From a virus, in the IMG/VR virus record IMGVR_UViG_3300010400_000153, positions 1 to 21,258 of that record: a DNA stretch of 21,258 bases; one strand, 5' to 3'. Shown here piece after piece: positions 6,879 to 14,115 of the stretch. The first letter of the stretch is position 1. Each line of letters opens with the position of its first letter. Position numbers and translations under genes: made by a program. Below the pieces are notes generated by a model. That model saw only the letters and a program-made list of their open reading frames with translations. It was not told the origin of the DNA and did not search any database.

Positions 6879-6891
6879 GTCGAGGTGCGTC

Positions 6892-7248
6892 ATGGAACAC
6901 TGGATCTGGGACCGGGAGACGGACGAGATCAAGTCGGTAGACTTCATGACTTGGTCACGTTGGTACGAGAAGGCAAACCGCCACCTAGCCAAGGATAAGC
7001 CGTGCGAAGGCGTCATGGTATCCACGGTATTCCTGCCAGGGGACCACTCATTGGGAGATGAGGACGGTCCCATACTGTGGGAGACGATGATCTTCAGCGA
7101 CGGCGTTCTGCCGCACCTCGACGAATCGCAGTGGCGCTACCGGTCCAAGGAAGACGCGCTAGCGGGGCACGCCAACGCGATGGTCGAAGTCGAGCAGGCG
7201 ATCCGGGAACGGGAGCGGATGCAAAGGACAGCGGAAAGGAGGGGGTGA
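6892..7248 (+). CDS. Conserved phage-type hypothetical protein
   Basis: This 118-residue protein uses ATG 6892 after CGAGGTG; an upstream GTG start would cut into the palindrome. The sequence VSTVFLPGDHSLG, then PILWETMIF, then RYRSKEDALAGHANAM follows a pattern I recall from a widespread uncharacterised phage and bacterial family ('VSTVFLGLDH...PVLFETMVF...RYxTxxEAxxGH'). It is soluble with a charged helical end. The biochemical role of the family is unknown. Its stop overlaps the next start (TGATG). Confidence 0.8.
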   Translation: MEHWIWDRETDEIKSVDFMTWSRWYEKANRHLAKDKPCEGVMVSTVFLPGDHSLGDEDGPILWETMIFSDGVLPHLDESQWRYRSKEDALAGHANAMVEVEQAIRERERMQRTAERRG

Positions 7249-7988
7249 TGTGGAAGCCGATAACCGCTAGTGACGGCGGCCCGTTCATATGCTGCACCTG
7301 CCGCAGGCCGGGACGTGAGGCGCACTGGGCCACGGCCCCGAAAGGCACGCCGTGGCACGGAATAGCAGTCTGTCATACATGCGTCAGGACGGCAAGCAGG
7401 CGTAACCGGGAACATTGGGAGGGTGCTACCGTGGACAGTTGGCGCAAAGTCTGGCGCGAGGGGTTCTACCCGCTCTTGAGTAACGAAGCGATACAAGCAA
7501 TCTTCGAGGGTCTGCTGGCGGACGATAAGGCGCTGATCCAGGGCGCTACGACGCAACCGCCTCCTTTGCAAGCGGTGCAGGATTGGCCCTGCGAGGGGGC
7601 CGACATCATCGGCTACGGCGGTTGGAAGGGCGAAGGTCTGGAGACGGTAGGCGAGGTCGAGGAGTACTTCGCCCGGCTGTCGTTCGAGTGTGATAACCGA
7701 ATTGGAGAACCGGCCGGTTGCCGCTGGTTCCTCAACTGGTGGGATGAATCAACCCGCAGCGAGGTCGTGTTCAAGATGATTTGGGAGATCCGATACCTCC
7801 GGTATCGCGACATCATCAACGGCTCCTACGACCTCGCCAAATCGGCCATGCCCGGGGTGATGCTGGCGATCAGCGAGAAGCCGGAGGATACTTTCAATTG
7901 GACGGCGCTCGCTGACGTTCTGGAGGAGATCGGCTGGGACGCATCGGCCAAGGTCGTGCGCCACTGGGTAAAGGAGACGACCGGATGA
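7248..7988 (+). CDS. Hypothetical protein with zinc-binding N-terminus and LADVLEE-like C-terminus
   Basis: This 246-residue protein begins at ATG 7248, overlapping the previous stop. The N-terminal 45 residues have CCTC and CHTC pairs (near residues 15-18 and 41-44), a plausible zinc site. The middle is Trp-rich and unrecognised. The last 35 residues (FNWTALADVLEEIGW, then a helix ending VVRHW) resemble the 'ADxLEExG' segment common in planctomycete proteins. It overlaps the primase gene by 4 bases. Function is unknown; position suggests a replication accessory role. Confidence 0.75.
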   Translation: MWKPITASDGGPFICCTCRRPGREAHWATAPKGTPWHGIAVCHTCVRTASRRNREHWEGATVDSWRKVWREGFYPLLSNEAIQAIFEGLLADDKALIQGATTQPPPLQAVQDWPCEGADIIGYGGWKGEGLETVGEVEEYFARLSFECDNRIGEPAGCRWFLNWWDESTRSEVVFKMIWEIRYLRYRDIINGSYDLAKSAMPGVMLAISEKPEDTFNWTALADVLEEIGWDASAKVVRHWVKETTG

Positions 7989-8881
7989 ACCTGATCGAGT
8001 TCTTGGACGAGCACGACATCGATTACCGCCTCCCCGGGATGCACCACCACTGCTCCAACGGGTGGGTTAACCTCGACTGCCCGATGTGCTCGCCAGGGTC
8101 CGGGCACTTCCGGCTGGGCATCAACGAACGCTCGCACGCCTCGTGCTGCTACGTCTGCGGCAAGCAGAACACGGCGTTCATTCTCTCGCACGCGGCGGGC
8201 ATGAACTACGACGAATGCCGCAAGGTCATGGGCGGGATGAACGCCGCTAGGGTACGCAAGAAGCCCCGTGGCAAGCTGAAGATGCCGACGGGGACGTACC
8301 CGCTGAACACCGGGTCGGTCAACCCGGGCTACGGCGCTGGGGCGCACCGCGAGTACCTGCGGGGTAGAGGGTTCGACCCGGATGAGATCATGAGGACGTG
8401 GGGGGTTATGGCGACCGGCCGGGTATCTTCGCACCCGTGGTCGCTGGTCATCCCGATCGAGGACGAGCACGGCGAGGTGGTGAGTTTCACGACGCGGCAA
8501 CTGCACGACCGTGGCATACGCTACAAGTCGGCAGCGCCAGACGAGGAGGTAGTGAGTCACAAGGAGGTGCTCTACGGGGAGCGCTGGGCGTCTAACGCGG
8601 TGATCGTGGTCGAGGGTCCTCTGGATGCGTGGAGCATCGGCATGGGCGCGGTCGCCACGTTCGGGCTGGCGGTCACCGACGCGCAACTGGACCGGCTGTC
8701 GCGGTTCCCCCGCCGCGTCATCTGCCTGGACGCCGAAGGGTTCGCGCAACGCCGCGCAAACCGATTGGCGGATGCGCTGAGTTGTTTCCCGGGGGAAACC
8801 ATCTGCATCAAGATCGATTCGCCGGACCCGGGTAGCGCCACCCAAGAAGAGTTAACGGAGATCCGCAAATGGCTGGAGTAA
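7985..8881 (+). CDS. DNA primase (zinc finger plus TOPRIM)
   Basis: This 298-residue protein resembles short phage primases. Residues 19-60 form a CHC2-like zinc-binding domain: HHHC, DCPMC, a Gly-His-Phe strand and CCYVCG. After a basic linker comes a TOPRIM domain, with VIVVEGPLDAW near residues 203-213 supplying the metal-binding Glu, and ICLDAEGFAQ near 250, where the usual Asp-x-Asp is Asp-x-Glu. Such enzymes make RNA primers at the fork. The second-position Glu is conservative and could still bind metal. It lies with an initiator, a DnaB-type helicase and a clamp in the same window. Confidence 0.88.
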   Translation: MNLIEFLDEHDIDYRLPGMHHHCSNGWVNLDCPMCSPGSGHFRLGINERSHASCCYVCGKQNTAFILSHAAGMNYDECRKVMGGMNAARVRKKPRGKLKMPTGTYPLNTGSVNPGYGAGAHREYLRGRGFDPDEIMRTWGVMATGRVSSHPWSLVIPIEDEHGEVVSFTTRQLHDRGIRYKSAAPDEEVVSHKEVLYGERWASNAVIVVEGPLDAWSIGMGAVATFGLAVTDAQLDRLSRFPRRVICLDAEGFAQRRANRLADALSCFPGETICIKIDSPDPGSATQEELTEIRKWLE

Positions 8882-8886
8882 CCTAG

Positions 8887-9471
8887 ATGAGCAAGATCTA
8901 CCTCATTCATCCCGAGATGAACACGATTAAACTCAGCTACCACAAGGTCAACATCCAAGGCTACCCGAACCAGATGTATACCTTCGAGGTAGATAAGCCG
9001 ATCTTCCTGACCGACAAGGACCCGGCCTTGAATCGCAAGGGGCTGACGCTGGCGCAGGTGATCGAGCAGCAAGTCAACGAGGGGCCGTGGCTGCCGTTTC
9101 AGGTGCTGGCGGACCACTACGAGGAGGAAGGCAACCCGGCGTTCGAGCCGACGATCTGGGGGCTGCGGGCGCTGGTGCGCTACAAGCGGTTCCCGGTGAC
9201 CGACGACGGTAAGAAGTACCGCTGGATGGACCGGGATTGGTTCCCGCACAAGAACGACTACACGGTACTGCCCGCGTGCTGCCTGCCGCACAAGGTGGCG
9301 TTGGGGTTCGCGACCAACAAATCGGCGGTCATGAAGAACACGGACGCTCCGGACTACACAAAGTCGGTCGAGGAGCGAATTCATTCAATGAAGGATCACC
9401 GAACGCTGTTCGATGCGTTCATCGCGGCGGCCTGGGAGTGGGCCAAGCACCGGGAGGAGACGCTCAAGTGA
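8887..9471 (+). CDS. Hypothetical protein
   Basis: This 194-residue protein starts at ATG 8887, 5 bases after the primase stop. It is rich in aromatic residues and Lys, with YTFEVDKPIFLTDKDPAL near the N-terminus and two adjacent Cys near residue 125 (PACCLPHK). It has no signal peptide or membrane segment. I do not recognise it. A perfect copy of the 13-bp palindrome lies inside it at 9380, in a different reading frame from the copy in the helicase. Confidence 0.8.
   Translation: MSKIYLIHPEMNTIKLSYHKVNIQGYPNQMYTFEVDKPIFLTDKDPALNRKGLTLAQVIEQQVNEGPWLPFQVLADHYEEEGNPAFEPTIWGLRALVRYKRFPVTDDGKKYRWMDRDWFPHKNDYTVLPACCLPHKVALGFATNKSAVMKNTDAPDYTKSVEERIHSMKDHRTLFDAFIAAAWEWAKHREETLK
9380..9392 (+). repeat. 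13-bp palindrome, perfect copy
   Basis: TTCATTCAATGAA, identical to the 3839 copy but read in another codon frame (His-Ser-Met-Lys), so protein constraint does not explain the identity. Confidence 0.6.
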
Positions 9472-9581
9472 AGTGGAAAGAGGTGTTGTTCTTCGCCCTG
9501 CTGGCGGTCATCGCGGCCACGATCACTTACGCTTTCATCGCCGTCATATTCGAGATCGCCGGGGCCTTGCATTGGAGATAA
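9468..9581 (+). CDS. 37-residue single-pass membrane protein
   Basis: The GTG at 9468 overlaps the previous stop as GTGA, the same kind of junction seen elsewhere in this operon. The product is a short positive N-terminus (VKWKE) followed by about 26 hydrophobic residues (LFFALLAVIAATITYAF and onwards) and a short HWR tail. It is too small to assign; a role in membrane anchoring or lysis is possible but unsupported. Confidence 0.6.
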   Translation: MKWKEVLFFALLAVIAATITYAFIAVIFEIAGALHWR

Positions 9582-9584
9582 GAG

Positions 9585-9974
9585 ATGCACCTGATCATGA
9601 TGCTCGCGCTGGCTGCGCCGCTGCCGTTCCCGAAGCAGGGGCCGGAGTTCACTCCTGGGAACTACAACCTGACGTGGGGAGGCAAGGAGTACGCCCTCCG
9701 GCTGGTCAACCACCGGCATTACATCCTCTTCAACCGGGCGAAAGGGCTGTACGACGGGCACTCCGGTGATTGGGAGGTGGATAGGAAGGGACGCCTGCTG
9801 TTGTGGTGGGGTAAGCTGGACACGCTAGGGTGTCCGCCGGGGAGGAGGTTCGGCTACAGCAGCGCCGAAATGATCTACCTGCGCTATCTACCATCGGACC
9901 GGACGTGGGCCGGTAAGGGGTGGAGTGACGAGCGTCAGGAGTGGCTGAAGTACGAGCTAACCAGGGAGAAGTGA
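9585..9974 (+). CDS. Small secreted protein, planctomycete WGG type
   Basis: This 129-residue protein has a short hydrophobic N-terminus (MHLIMMLALAAPLPF) that looks like a signal peptide with cleavage after about residue 11-13. The mature part is beta-rich: GNYNLTWGGKEYALRL, then GDWEVDRKGRLLLWW. I recall similar small exported 'G-x-Y-x-x-x-WGG' proteins from Gemmata-like planctomycetes; their function is not known. It follows the tiny membrane protein by 3 bases and overlaps the next gene as TGATG. Confidence 0.75.
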   Translation: MHLIMMLALAAPLPFPKQGPEFTPGNYNLTWGGKEYALRLVNHRHYILFNRAKGLYDGHSGDWEVDRKGRLLLWWGKLDTLGCPPGRRFGYSSAEMIYLRYLPSDRTWAGKGWSDERQEWLKYELTREK

Positions 9975-10366
9975 TGAGTACATCGGTAGAGAGGCAGACA
10001 AGACACGCGGAGTACCTTCAAAGGTTCTCCATCGTGTTCCACGACATCCGGCAGATGATTGCCAGAGGGGAGTTGTCCTGTAAGGAGGCGTGGGTACTTC
10101 TGATGATCGACGAGTACGCCGTCCGGTGGAGTGGAGTCGATGATGTGCAAGATGGATTCGATGACGAGCACATTGCTGCCGAACTCAACCTAACTGCGCT
10201 GAAGGTAAGAGAGATAACCGGGAGGTTAAGGGAAGTAGATTTAGTCAGGCTCTGGAACTTCCGCTTCATCGGAAGTCGTGACGAAGGCAGTACGCTAGAG
10301 TCGAAGTGGTCGATGGAGGACAGGCTGAACGGCGTATGGCCTGAAGGGACCGAGCCTATTCCGTAG
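9974..10366 (+). CDS. Winged-helix protein related to the replication initiator
   Basis: This 130-residue protein starts at ATG 9974 (TGATG). Residues 35-100 (EAWVLLMIDEY, IAAELNLTALKVREITGRL, VDLVRLW) have the same layout as the N-terminus of the next, larger gene (EALLLMYVDH, LAKKLNLEVRQIQNIIAKM, IGLLARV). The pair therefore look like ancient duplicates, this one lacking the C-terminal domain. Such proteins may act as repressors or partners of the initiator. The downstream promoter begins immediately after its stop codon. Confidence 0.7.
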   Translation: MSTSVERQTRHAEYLQRFSIVFHDIRQMIARGELSCKEAWVLLMIDEYAVRWSGVDDVQDGFDDEHIAAELNLTALKVREITGRLREVDLVRLWNFRFIGSRDEGSTLESKWSMEDRLNGVWPEGTEPIP

Positions 10367-10395
10367 TTGACGATCAAGAACGGCATGGGTAGAAA
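10367..10395 (+). promoter_or_regulatory. Promoter for the replication initiator gene
   Basis: TTGACG (10367-10372) and TAGAAA (10390-10395) have an exact 17-base spacer in a 95-base gap. The -35 begins at the first base after the previous stop codon. The predicted start falls at the foot of the hairpin at 10399. Confidence 0.55.
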
Positions 10396-10398
10396 GAG

Positions 10399-10429
10399 GG
10401 GGCCGGTGAGCGACGAACTCACCGGCCCC
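10399..10429 (+). promoter_or_regulatory. Strong leader hairpin before the initiator gene
   Basis: GGGGCCGGTGAG-CGACGAA-CTCACCGGCCCC is a perfect 12-bp stem with a 7-base loop, followed by GAATCTAGC rather than a T-run. It lies 32 bases before the ATG, in the same promoter-then-hairpin order as at 5645-5710. It could also terminate the upstream operon weakly. Confidence 0.55.
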
Positions 10430-10461
10430 GAATCTAGCACCTTCTCCAGAAAGGCACTTAG

Positions 10462-11829
10462 ATGTCCGACAGACATCCTACGTCCGACCCCACCCTCCGT
10501 CAAGAATCCGAAGAAGAACATCAACTACGCTGCCGCCCTTCGTTCCCGGAAGAGATTCTCTTCCTGATCGAGGACGGAGAGGTCGGACACAGTGAGGCTC
10601 TCCTCCTGATGTACGTCGATCACCTCGTTCACACGCGGGGCGTCGGGTGTTTCGCGTCGAACGCCTACCTTGCGAAGAAACTCAACCTAGAAGTGCGGCA
10701 GATCCAGAACATCATCGCCAAGATGGTGAAGATCGGGTTGCTCGCGCGTGTGGGTACGATCAACCGGAATGGCAAGGATTTCAGGCTCATGGAGACGGCG
10801 TGGAGTCGCATCAAAAGGTTCGATGGGGTGCAATTGGTTGCACCGGAATTAACATCTGTACAGATGCAATCCGTAACACCTACACCCATGCAATTTTCTG
10901 CACACAGAGAGACTAGAGTAAATACAGAGATACTAGAGAGAGCGCGAACAGCCGCTGACGCGGCTGGTTCGGCGCACACGCGCAATGGAACACACACAAA
11001 GAACGGAACGCCACCCAGAGATAAAGTGGCGCGCGCGCAACAAGACAAATTCGAGCTAGGAATCAAACCGCCACCTGACGAATCGGAACCCGCTCGCTGC
11101 GCTCGCTGGTTCAAACGAATCGTCGAGGAGGTCAAGAAGACACCGTGGAACGTCTCCCTGCAAGAGGCGAAGCCTCACTTCGTTCGGCTGATCGCCAAAT
11201 GCAAGGGAGTCGTCACCGAGGTAACGGACGTGCTGGACTGGTGGGAAAAAAACCCCGATCAGTGGCGCTGCAAGACACCGAAGACGTTCTACGACCGGTT
11301 CGCGGATATGCAGGACAAGATGAAGAGGACAACCAAGCCTTTGATCACGATGCCGGATAAATCGACTCCGGTAATCCTCGAACCGGAGGTGGTCGAGATC
11401 GTAGACGAATTGAAGACGCTGGGCTGGCCCAAGGGCAGCCTCACCAACCTCCCCGAAGCGACCGCCAGGACGTACGACGCGATGAAGGCGATGTACTCGA
11501 AGCTGTACCGGGTCAAGAAGCGGATCGCCGAAGGCGACACCCTCCAAGGCCGGACGCCGATGGAGATGCGTGAACTTGCGCACTACATCGAGGAGGTGAT
11601 CGCCGTCATGGGGATGCATGCGCAGTCCGCCGCCACCCACTGGATGCGCAGCGTCCACAAGCGTGTCGCCAACTGGGCCGACTGGTCCGGTGACCTCAAG
11701 TCGTACGTCTTCTCGTACTCGAACAAGCAGTTCCTCTCCTTGCTCGCGGACGTATCGCGGCGGTACGATTCGGGGAACCCGAAATGGGTGCCGTTCTTTC
11801 TCGAATCGCTGGGCGTCCGCCCGGGATAG
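10462..11829 (+). CDS. Replication initiator-like protein (winged helix)
   Basis: This 455-residue protein starts at ATG 10462. Residues 28-115 are a winged-helix DNA-binding domain (EALLLMYVDH, NAYLAKKLNLEVRQIQNII, KIGLLARVGTIN). Residues 120-205 are a Thr/Asn/Arg-rich, low-complexity linker. The C-terminal part (about 215-455) is helical, with WFKRIVEEVKKTPWN and DVLDWWEKNPDQWRC reminiscent of DnaD-like or helicase-loader domains. By analogy with lambda O and DnaD-type phage initiators it would bind the origin and recruit the DnaB-type helicase encoded at 15407. The linker DNA holds the palindromes and direct repeats described under the candidate origin. Confidence 0.7.
   Translation: MSDRHPTSDPTLRQESEEEHQLRCRPSFPEEILFLIEDGEVGHSEALLLMYVDHLVHTRGVGCFASNAYLAKKLNLEVRQIQNIIAKMVKIGLLARVGTINRNGKDFRLMETAWSRIKRFDGVQLVAPELTSVQMQSVTPTPMQFSAHRETRVNTEILERARTAADAAGSAHTRNGTHTKNGTPPRDKVARAQQDKFELGIKPPPDESEPARCARWFKRIVEEVKKTPWNVSLQEAKPHFVRLIAKCKGVVTEVTDVLDWWEKNPDQWRCKTPKTFYDRFADMQDKMKRTTKPLITMPDKSTPVILEPEVVEIVDELKTLGWPKGSLTNLPEATARTYDAMKAMYSKLYRVKKRIAEGDTLQGRTPMEMRELAHYIEEVIAVMGMHAQSAATHWMRSVHKRVANWADWSGDLKSYVFSYSNKQFLSLLADVSRRYDSGNPKWVPFFLESLGVRPG
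10827..10938 (+). other. Candidate replication origin inside the initiator gene
   Basis: This stretch is low in GC for the window and packed with repeats. There is an inverted repeat GGTGCAA-TTGG-TTGCACC (10827-10844), a perfect 14-bp palindrome CATCTGTACAGATG (10853-10866) and three TGCAAT words (about 10829, 10865, 10889). Two 15-base direct repeats, ACAGAGAGACTAGAG (10904-10918) and ACAGAGATACTAGAG (10924-10938), lie 20 bases apart. It encodes the linker between two domains of the initiator, the place where lambda-type origins lie. Confidence 0.5.
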
Positions 11830-11903
11830 CGATTCCTGCTTCTAGGACTTTGTTTAACAGGCTGGAACGGTTCGACCCCATTATCGGGTAGATAAACATT
11901 CGC

Positions 11904-11920
11904 GAGGCCACACGGGCCTC
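11904..11920 (+). promoter_or_regulatory. Hairpin in the 11830-11946 gap
   Basis: GAGGCC-ACACG-GGCCTC is a 6-bp stem, 26 bases before the next ATG and again without a T-run. The rest of the 117-base gap is more AT-rich (TTTGTTTAAC, TAGATAAAC). I could not place a promoter with correct spacing there, although one is expected. Confidence 0.4.
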
Positions 11921-11946
11921 CTAGACGGCAAATCGGGGGTGATCGG

Positions 11947-12483
11947 ATGAACACCGAAGGTATGCGGACGCTGCTCAACACTCTGTGGTCCAAGGCGTAC
12001 CTAACGCCGGACTACGACAAGGCGCAGTGGGTCGAGTTGGAGAGGATGATGATCCAAGCCGGCCACGAGCACTTCGATCTGATGAACCAACTGCATGAAC
12101 TGGAGGCGCAGCGCGATCAACTTCACATCACGACGCCTACCGCCGAGTCGCTCGCCAAGCGGATCACGCGGTTGGAGGAGACGGTCGAAGGCATGCTCCC
12201 CCAGGTCGTCCAATCGATGCTACACACGATGCCGATCGGCAGCCTGTCGGTACACCCGGTCACCCAGAGGATGGCCCAAAACGACCCGGCCGAGGCCAAG
12301 CCGCTGCCGCCCCTGCCGGAACTGTCCGGGAAATCCTTGGCGGCGTGGAACAAGATCGCCAAGTTCGCCAGCCTGTGGACGATGGTCGAGACGAACAACT
12401 ACGACCAGCGCACCGTGAAGCAGATGGCCGAGGTCGAGCGGGAAATTAAAGAGGAACTGGGTAGACTTTACGGAGTGAAATGA
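11947..12483 (+). CDS. Hypothetical coiled-coil protein
   Basis: This 178-residue protein starts at ATG 11947 after GGGGGTGAT. Residues 30-85 are strongly helical (LMNQLHELEAQRDQL, then AKRITRLEETVEGML) with heptad-like Leu/Met spacing that suggests a coiled coil. A Pro-rich hinge (KPLPPLPELS near residue 118) is followed by another charged helix. There are no enzymatic motifs. It is the first gene of the operon running to 14110 and overlaps the zinc-ribbon gene as ATGA. Function unknown. Confidence 0.75.
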   Translation: MNTEGMRTLLNTLWSKAYLTPDYDKAQWVELERMMIQAGHEHFDLMNQLHELEAQRDQLHITTPTAESLAKRITRLEETVEGMLPQVVQSMLHTMPIGSLSVHPVTQRMAQNDPAEAKPLPPLPELSGKSLAAWNKIAKFASLWTMVETNNYDQRTVKQMAEVEREIKEELGRLYGVK

Positions 12484-12776
12484 TGCTCTGCTGCGGTAAG
12501 GAGCGCACCGGAAACTACTGCCCGGAGTGCGGCAAGGCGATGAACAAAGAGGCCGGGCTGCGGGGACTGTTGCGGCACGTCACCGAGCGGTTGGAGACGA
12601 TGACCAGAAAGGCCGCAGAACTGAAGAGGCAATACGACATCATCAGCGGCAACACGGACAACTACCACGCGGCAGAGAAGAAGAGGCGGATTCAAGCCTG
12701 GAAGGTAGCGCAGAAGACGGCTGACAAGTGGCAGGAGTGGCAGGAGGCGTTGATCAAGGCGATCGACGGGCCTTAG
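12480..12776 (+). CDS. Small zinc-ribbon and helical protein
   Basis: This 98-residue protein begins MMLCCGKERTGNYCPECGK, giving a Cys-Cys ... Cys-x-x-Cys set typical of a minimal N-terminal zinc ribbon, followed by a long charged helical region (residues 30-95). Many phage and bacterial accessory proteins have this form. The role could be nucleic acid or protein binding. ATG 12480 is chosen for its ATGA overlap with the previous stop; ATG 12483 is the alternative. Confidence 0.7.
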   Translation: MMLCCGKERTGNYCPECGKAMNKEAGLRGLLRHVTERLETMTRKAAELKRQYDIISGNTDNYHAAEKKRRIQAWKVAQKTADKWQEWQEALIKAIDGP

Positions 12777-12788
12777 GAGGACGGAGCG

Positions 12789-13244
12789 ATGGTGTGGTTG
12801 CTCGTAGCGTTCTACTTCGGCGCTAGCATCGTCATGTCGATCAACGCGGCGTATGACATGATCTACAACCCGGACTTCTGGCTGACCGAAGGGGACAAGC
12901 AGCGTGGCCTGAAGGAAGTGACGCCGGGCATGATGACCGCTGGCATGGTGACGGTGCTGCTAGTCGGTCCGGTCGTCGCCGCAGTGGTGTATTTCGCAAG
13001 GGTGTTCGCCGTTTTAAGGGAGTCGATGATGAGCGAGACTAAGAAAGAAGTCTGGATCAAGGGCGACAAGGTCCGCGCCAAGAACAACCACGTCACCGAT
13101 TTCGGCGACGAGGACGGGATCGTGGTCGGCGTCTACGGCGACGGCTACTGCGGCTTCGAGTGCCCCGAAGGGGTACTCACGGTCGGCTTCACCTCGACCT
13201 CGCACAAGGTCACCAGCCCGGCGACCGATTGGGTGCGCGTATGA
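12789..13244 (+). CDS. Two-segment membrane protein with soluble C-terminal domain
   Basis: This 151-residue protein (ATG 12789, GGAGGACGGAG upstream) has a first membrane segment at residues 2-20 (VWLLVAFYFGASIVM), a loop, and a second at about 48-76 (MMTAGMVTVLLVGPVVAAVV). A separate C-terminal part (80-151) looks like a small SH3/KOW-type barrel (WIKGDKVRAKNN, DGIVVGVYGDGY). An internal ATG at 13026, preceded by AAGGGAG, could give a free 72-residue soluble product. Function unknown. Confidence 0.7.
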   Translation: MVWLLVAFYFGASIVMSINAAYDMIYNPDFWLTEGDKQRGLKEVTPGMMTAGMVTVLLVGPVVAAVVYFARVFAVLRESMMSETKKEVWIKGDKVRAKNNHVTDFGDEDGIVVGVYGDGYCGFECPEGVLTVGFTSTSHKVTSPATDWVRV

Positions 13245-14110
13245 ACGAAGCGGAGTACTTCGAGTGCCGCAACCCGACGACGCTGCTGAACTACGCCGGC
13301 TTCGTCAACGACCGCAAGCTGCGTCTGTGGGTGTTCGCGATGTGCGCCCAGGCGCATAGCTTGGACTACGCAAGGAAGCACTACGCGAAGTGGGAGGACG
13401 GCGAGAGCGGGGGCATAGACGACGAAGACGCCCTGGTCGTAGCCGTGTCGCGAGACTGGTCGCTCTTCCCGAGCGAGGGGATAGATGCGCTGGAGCAATG
13501 TAACCTGTTCCGGGAGGTCGTCGGTAACCCGTTCCGGCCCGTATCGCTGCCGGAGAGCGTCCGGGGCGAGCCGACCGTGCGTGAACTGGCGCTCGCCGCT
13601 TACGAGCAGCGGAGGCGCATATGCGGACGCTGCAAGGGGAGGCTGGGACGTTGGGGCAGGGGCGAGTTCGACGCCGAATGGAAATCCTGTTCGGCGTGCG
13701 GCGGTGAAGGTTTAATCGATAACGGGACGCTCGACCCGGCCCGCCTCGCCGTCCTGTCCGACGCTTTGGAAGAGGCTGGGTGCCCGGCAGACGAACCTTG
13801 CCGTCGGTGCTACGGCCGGGGCATGGTGGCCGACCCGCCGGGAATGGAGGCGTTGCTGGACGCAGAGGCCGAGTCGGGCGCTCTGACCCTGTCGGGGGCG
13901 TGGACGCGGTGCCACATGTGTAACGGGAGTGGCCGCACCCCACATCCGATACTGGACCACCTGCGCATCGCGCCGAGCACGGACCATGTACGACGCTGCG
14001 GCACGGAGTTCAGGGGCTGCGCCCCTGAGTGCCCCAAAGACCGCTGGGAGCGCAACGGACCGCACGTTCGCGGATGCTGGGCGCTCGATCTGATCCTGTC
14101 CAAGGAGTAA
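13241..14110 (+). CDS. Gemmata-type protein with inserted CxxC zinc pairs
   Basis: This 289-residue protein starts at ATG 13241 (ATGA overlap). The frame of the protein follows a pattern I recall from many Gemmata genes: NPTTLLNYAG and DRKLRLWVFAMCA near the start, GNPFRPVSLPESV, TVRELALAAYEQR, LAVLSDALEEAGC, and GPHVRGCWALDLILSKE at the end. Set into it are DnaJ-like CxxC pairs (CGRCKGRLG, CSACGGEG, CRRCYGRG, CHMCNGSG), which could bind two zinc ions. The host-type skeleton is strong evidence for gene exchange with a planctomycete. Function of the bacterial family is unknown. Confidence 0.85.
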   Translation: MNEAEYFECRNPTTLLNYAGFVNDRKLRLWVFAMCAQAHSLDYARKHYAKWEDGESGGIDDEDALVVAVSRDWSLFPSEGIDALEQCNLFREVVGNPFRPVSLPESVRGEPTVRELALAAYEQRRRICGRCKGRLGRWGRGEFDAEWKSCSACGGEGLIDNGTLDPARLAVLSDALEEAGCPADEPCRRCYGRGMVADPPGMEALLDAEAESGALTLSGAWTRCHMCNGSGRTPHPILDHLRIAPSTDHVRRCGTEFRGCAPECPKDRWERNGPHVRGCWALDLILSKE

Positions 14111-14115
14111 AAACA

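Noticed and set aside
7826-8845. A 339-codon minus-strand frame opposite the primase
   Set aside because: Arg/Val/His-rich composition without motifs, while the plus strand encodes clear zinc and TOPRIM motifs.
10367-10567. A 66-codon plus-strand frame starting at TTG after the short winged-helix gene
   Set aside because: It runs through the predicted promoter and the 12-bp hairpin and into the initiator gene in another frame, with no ribosome site.
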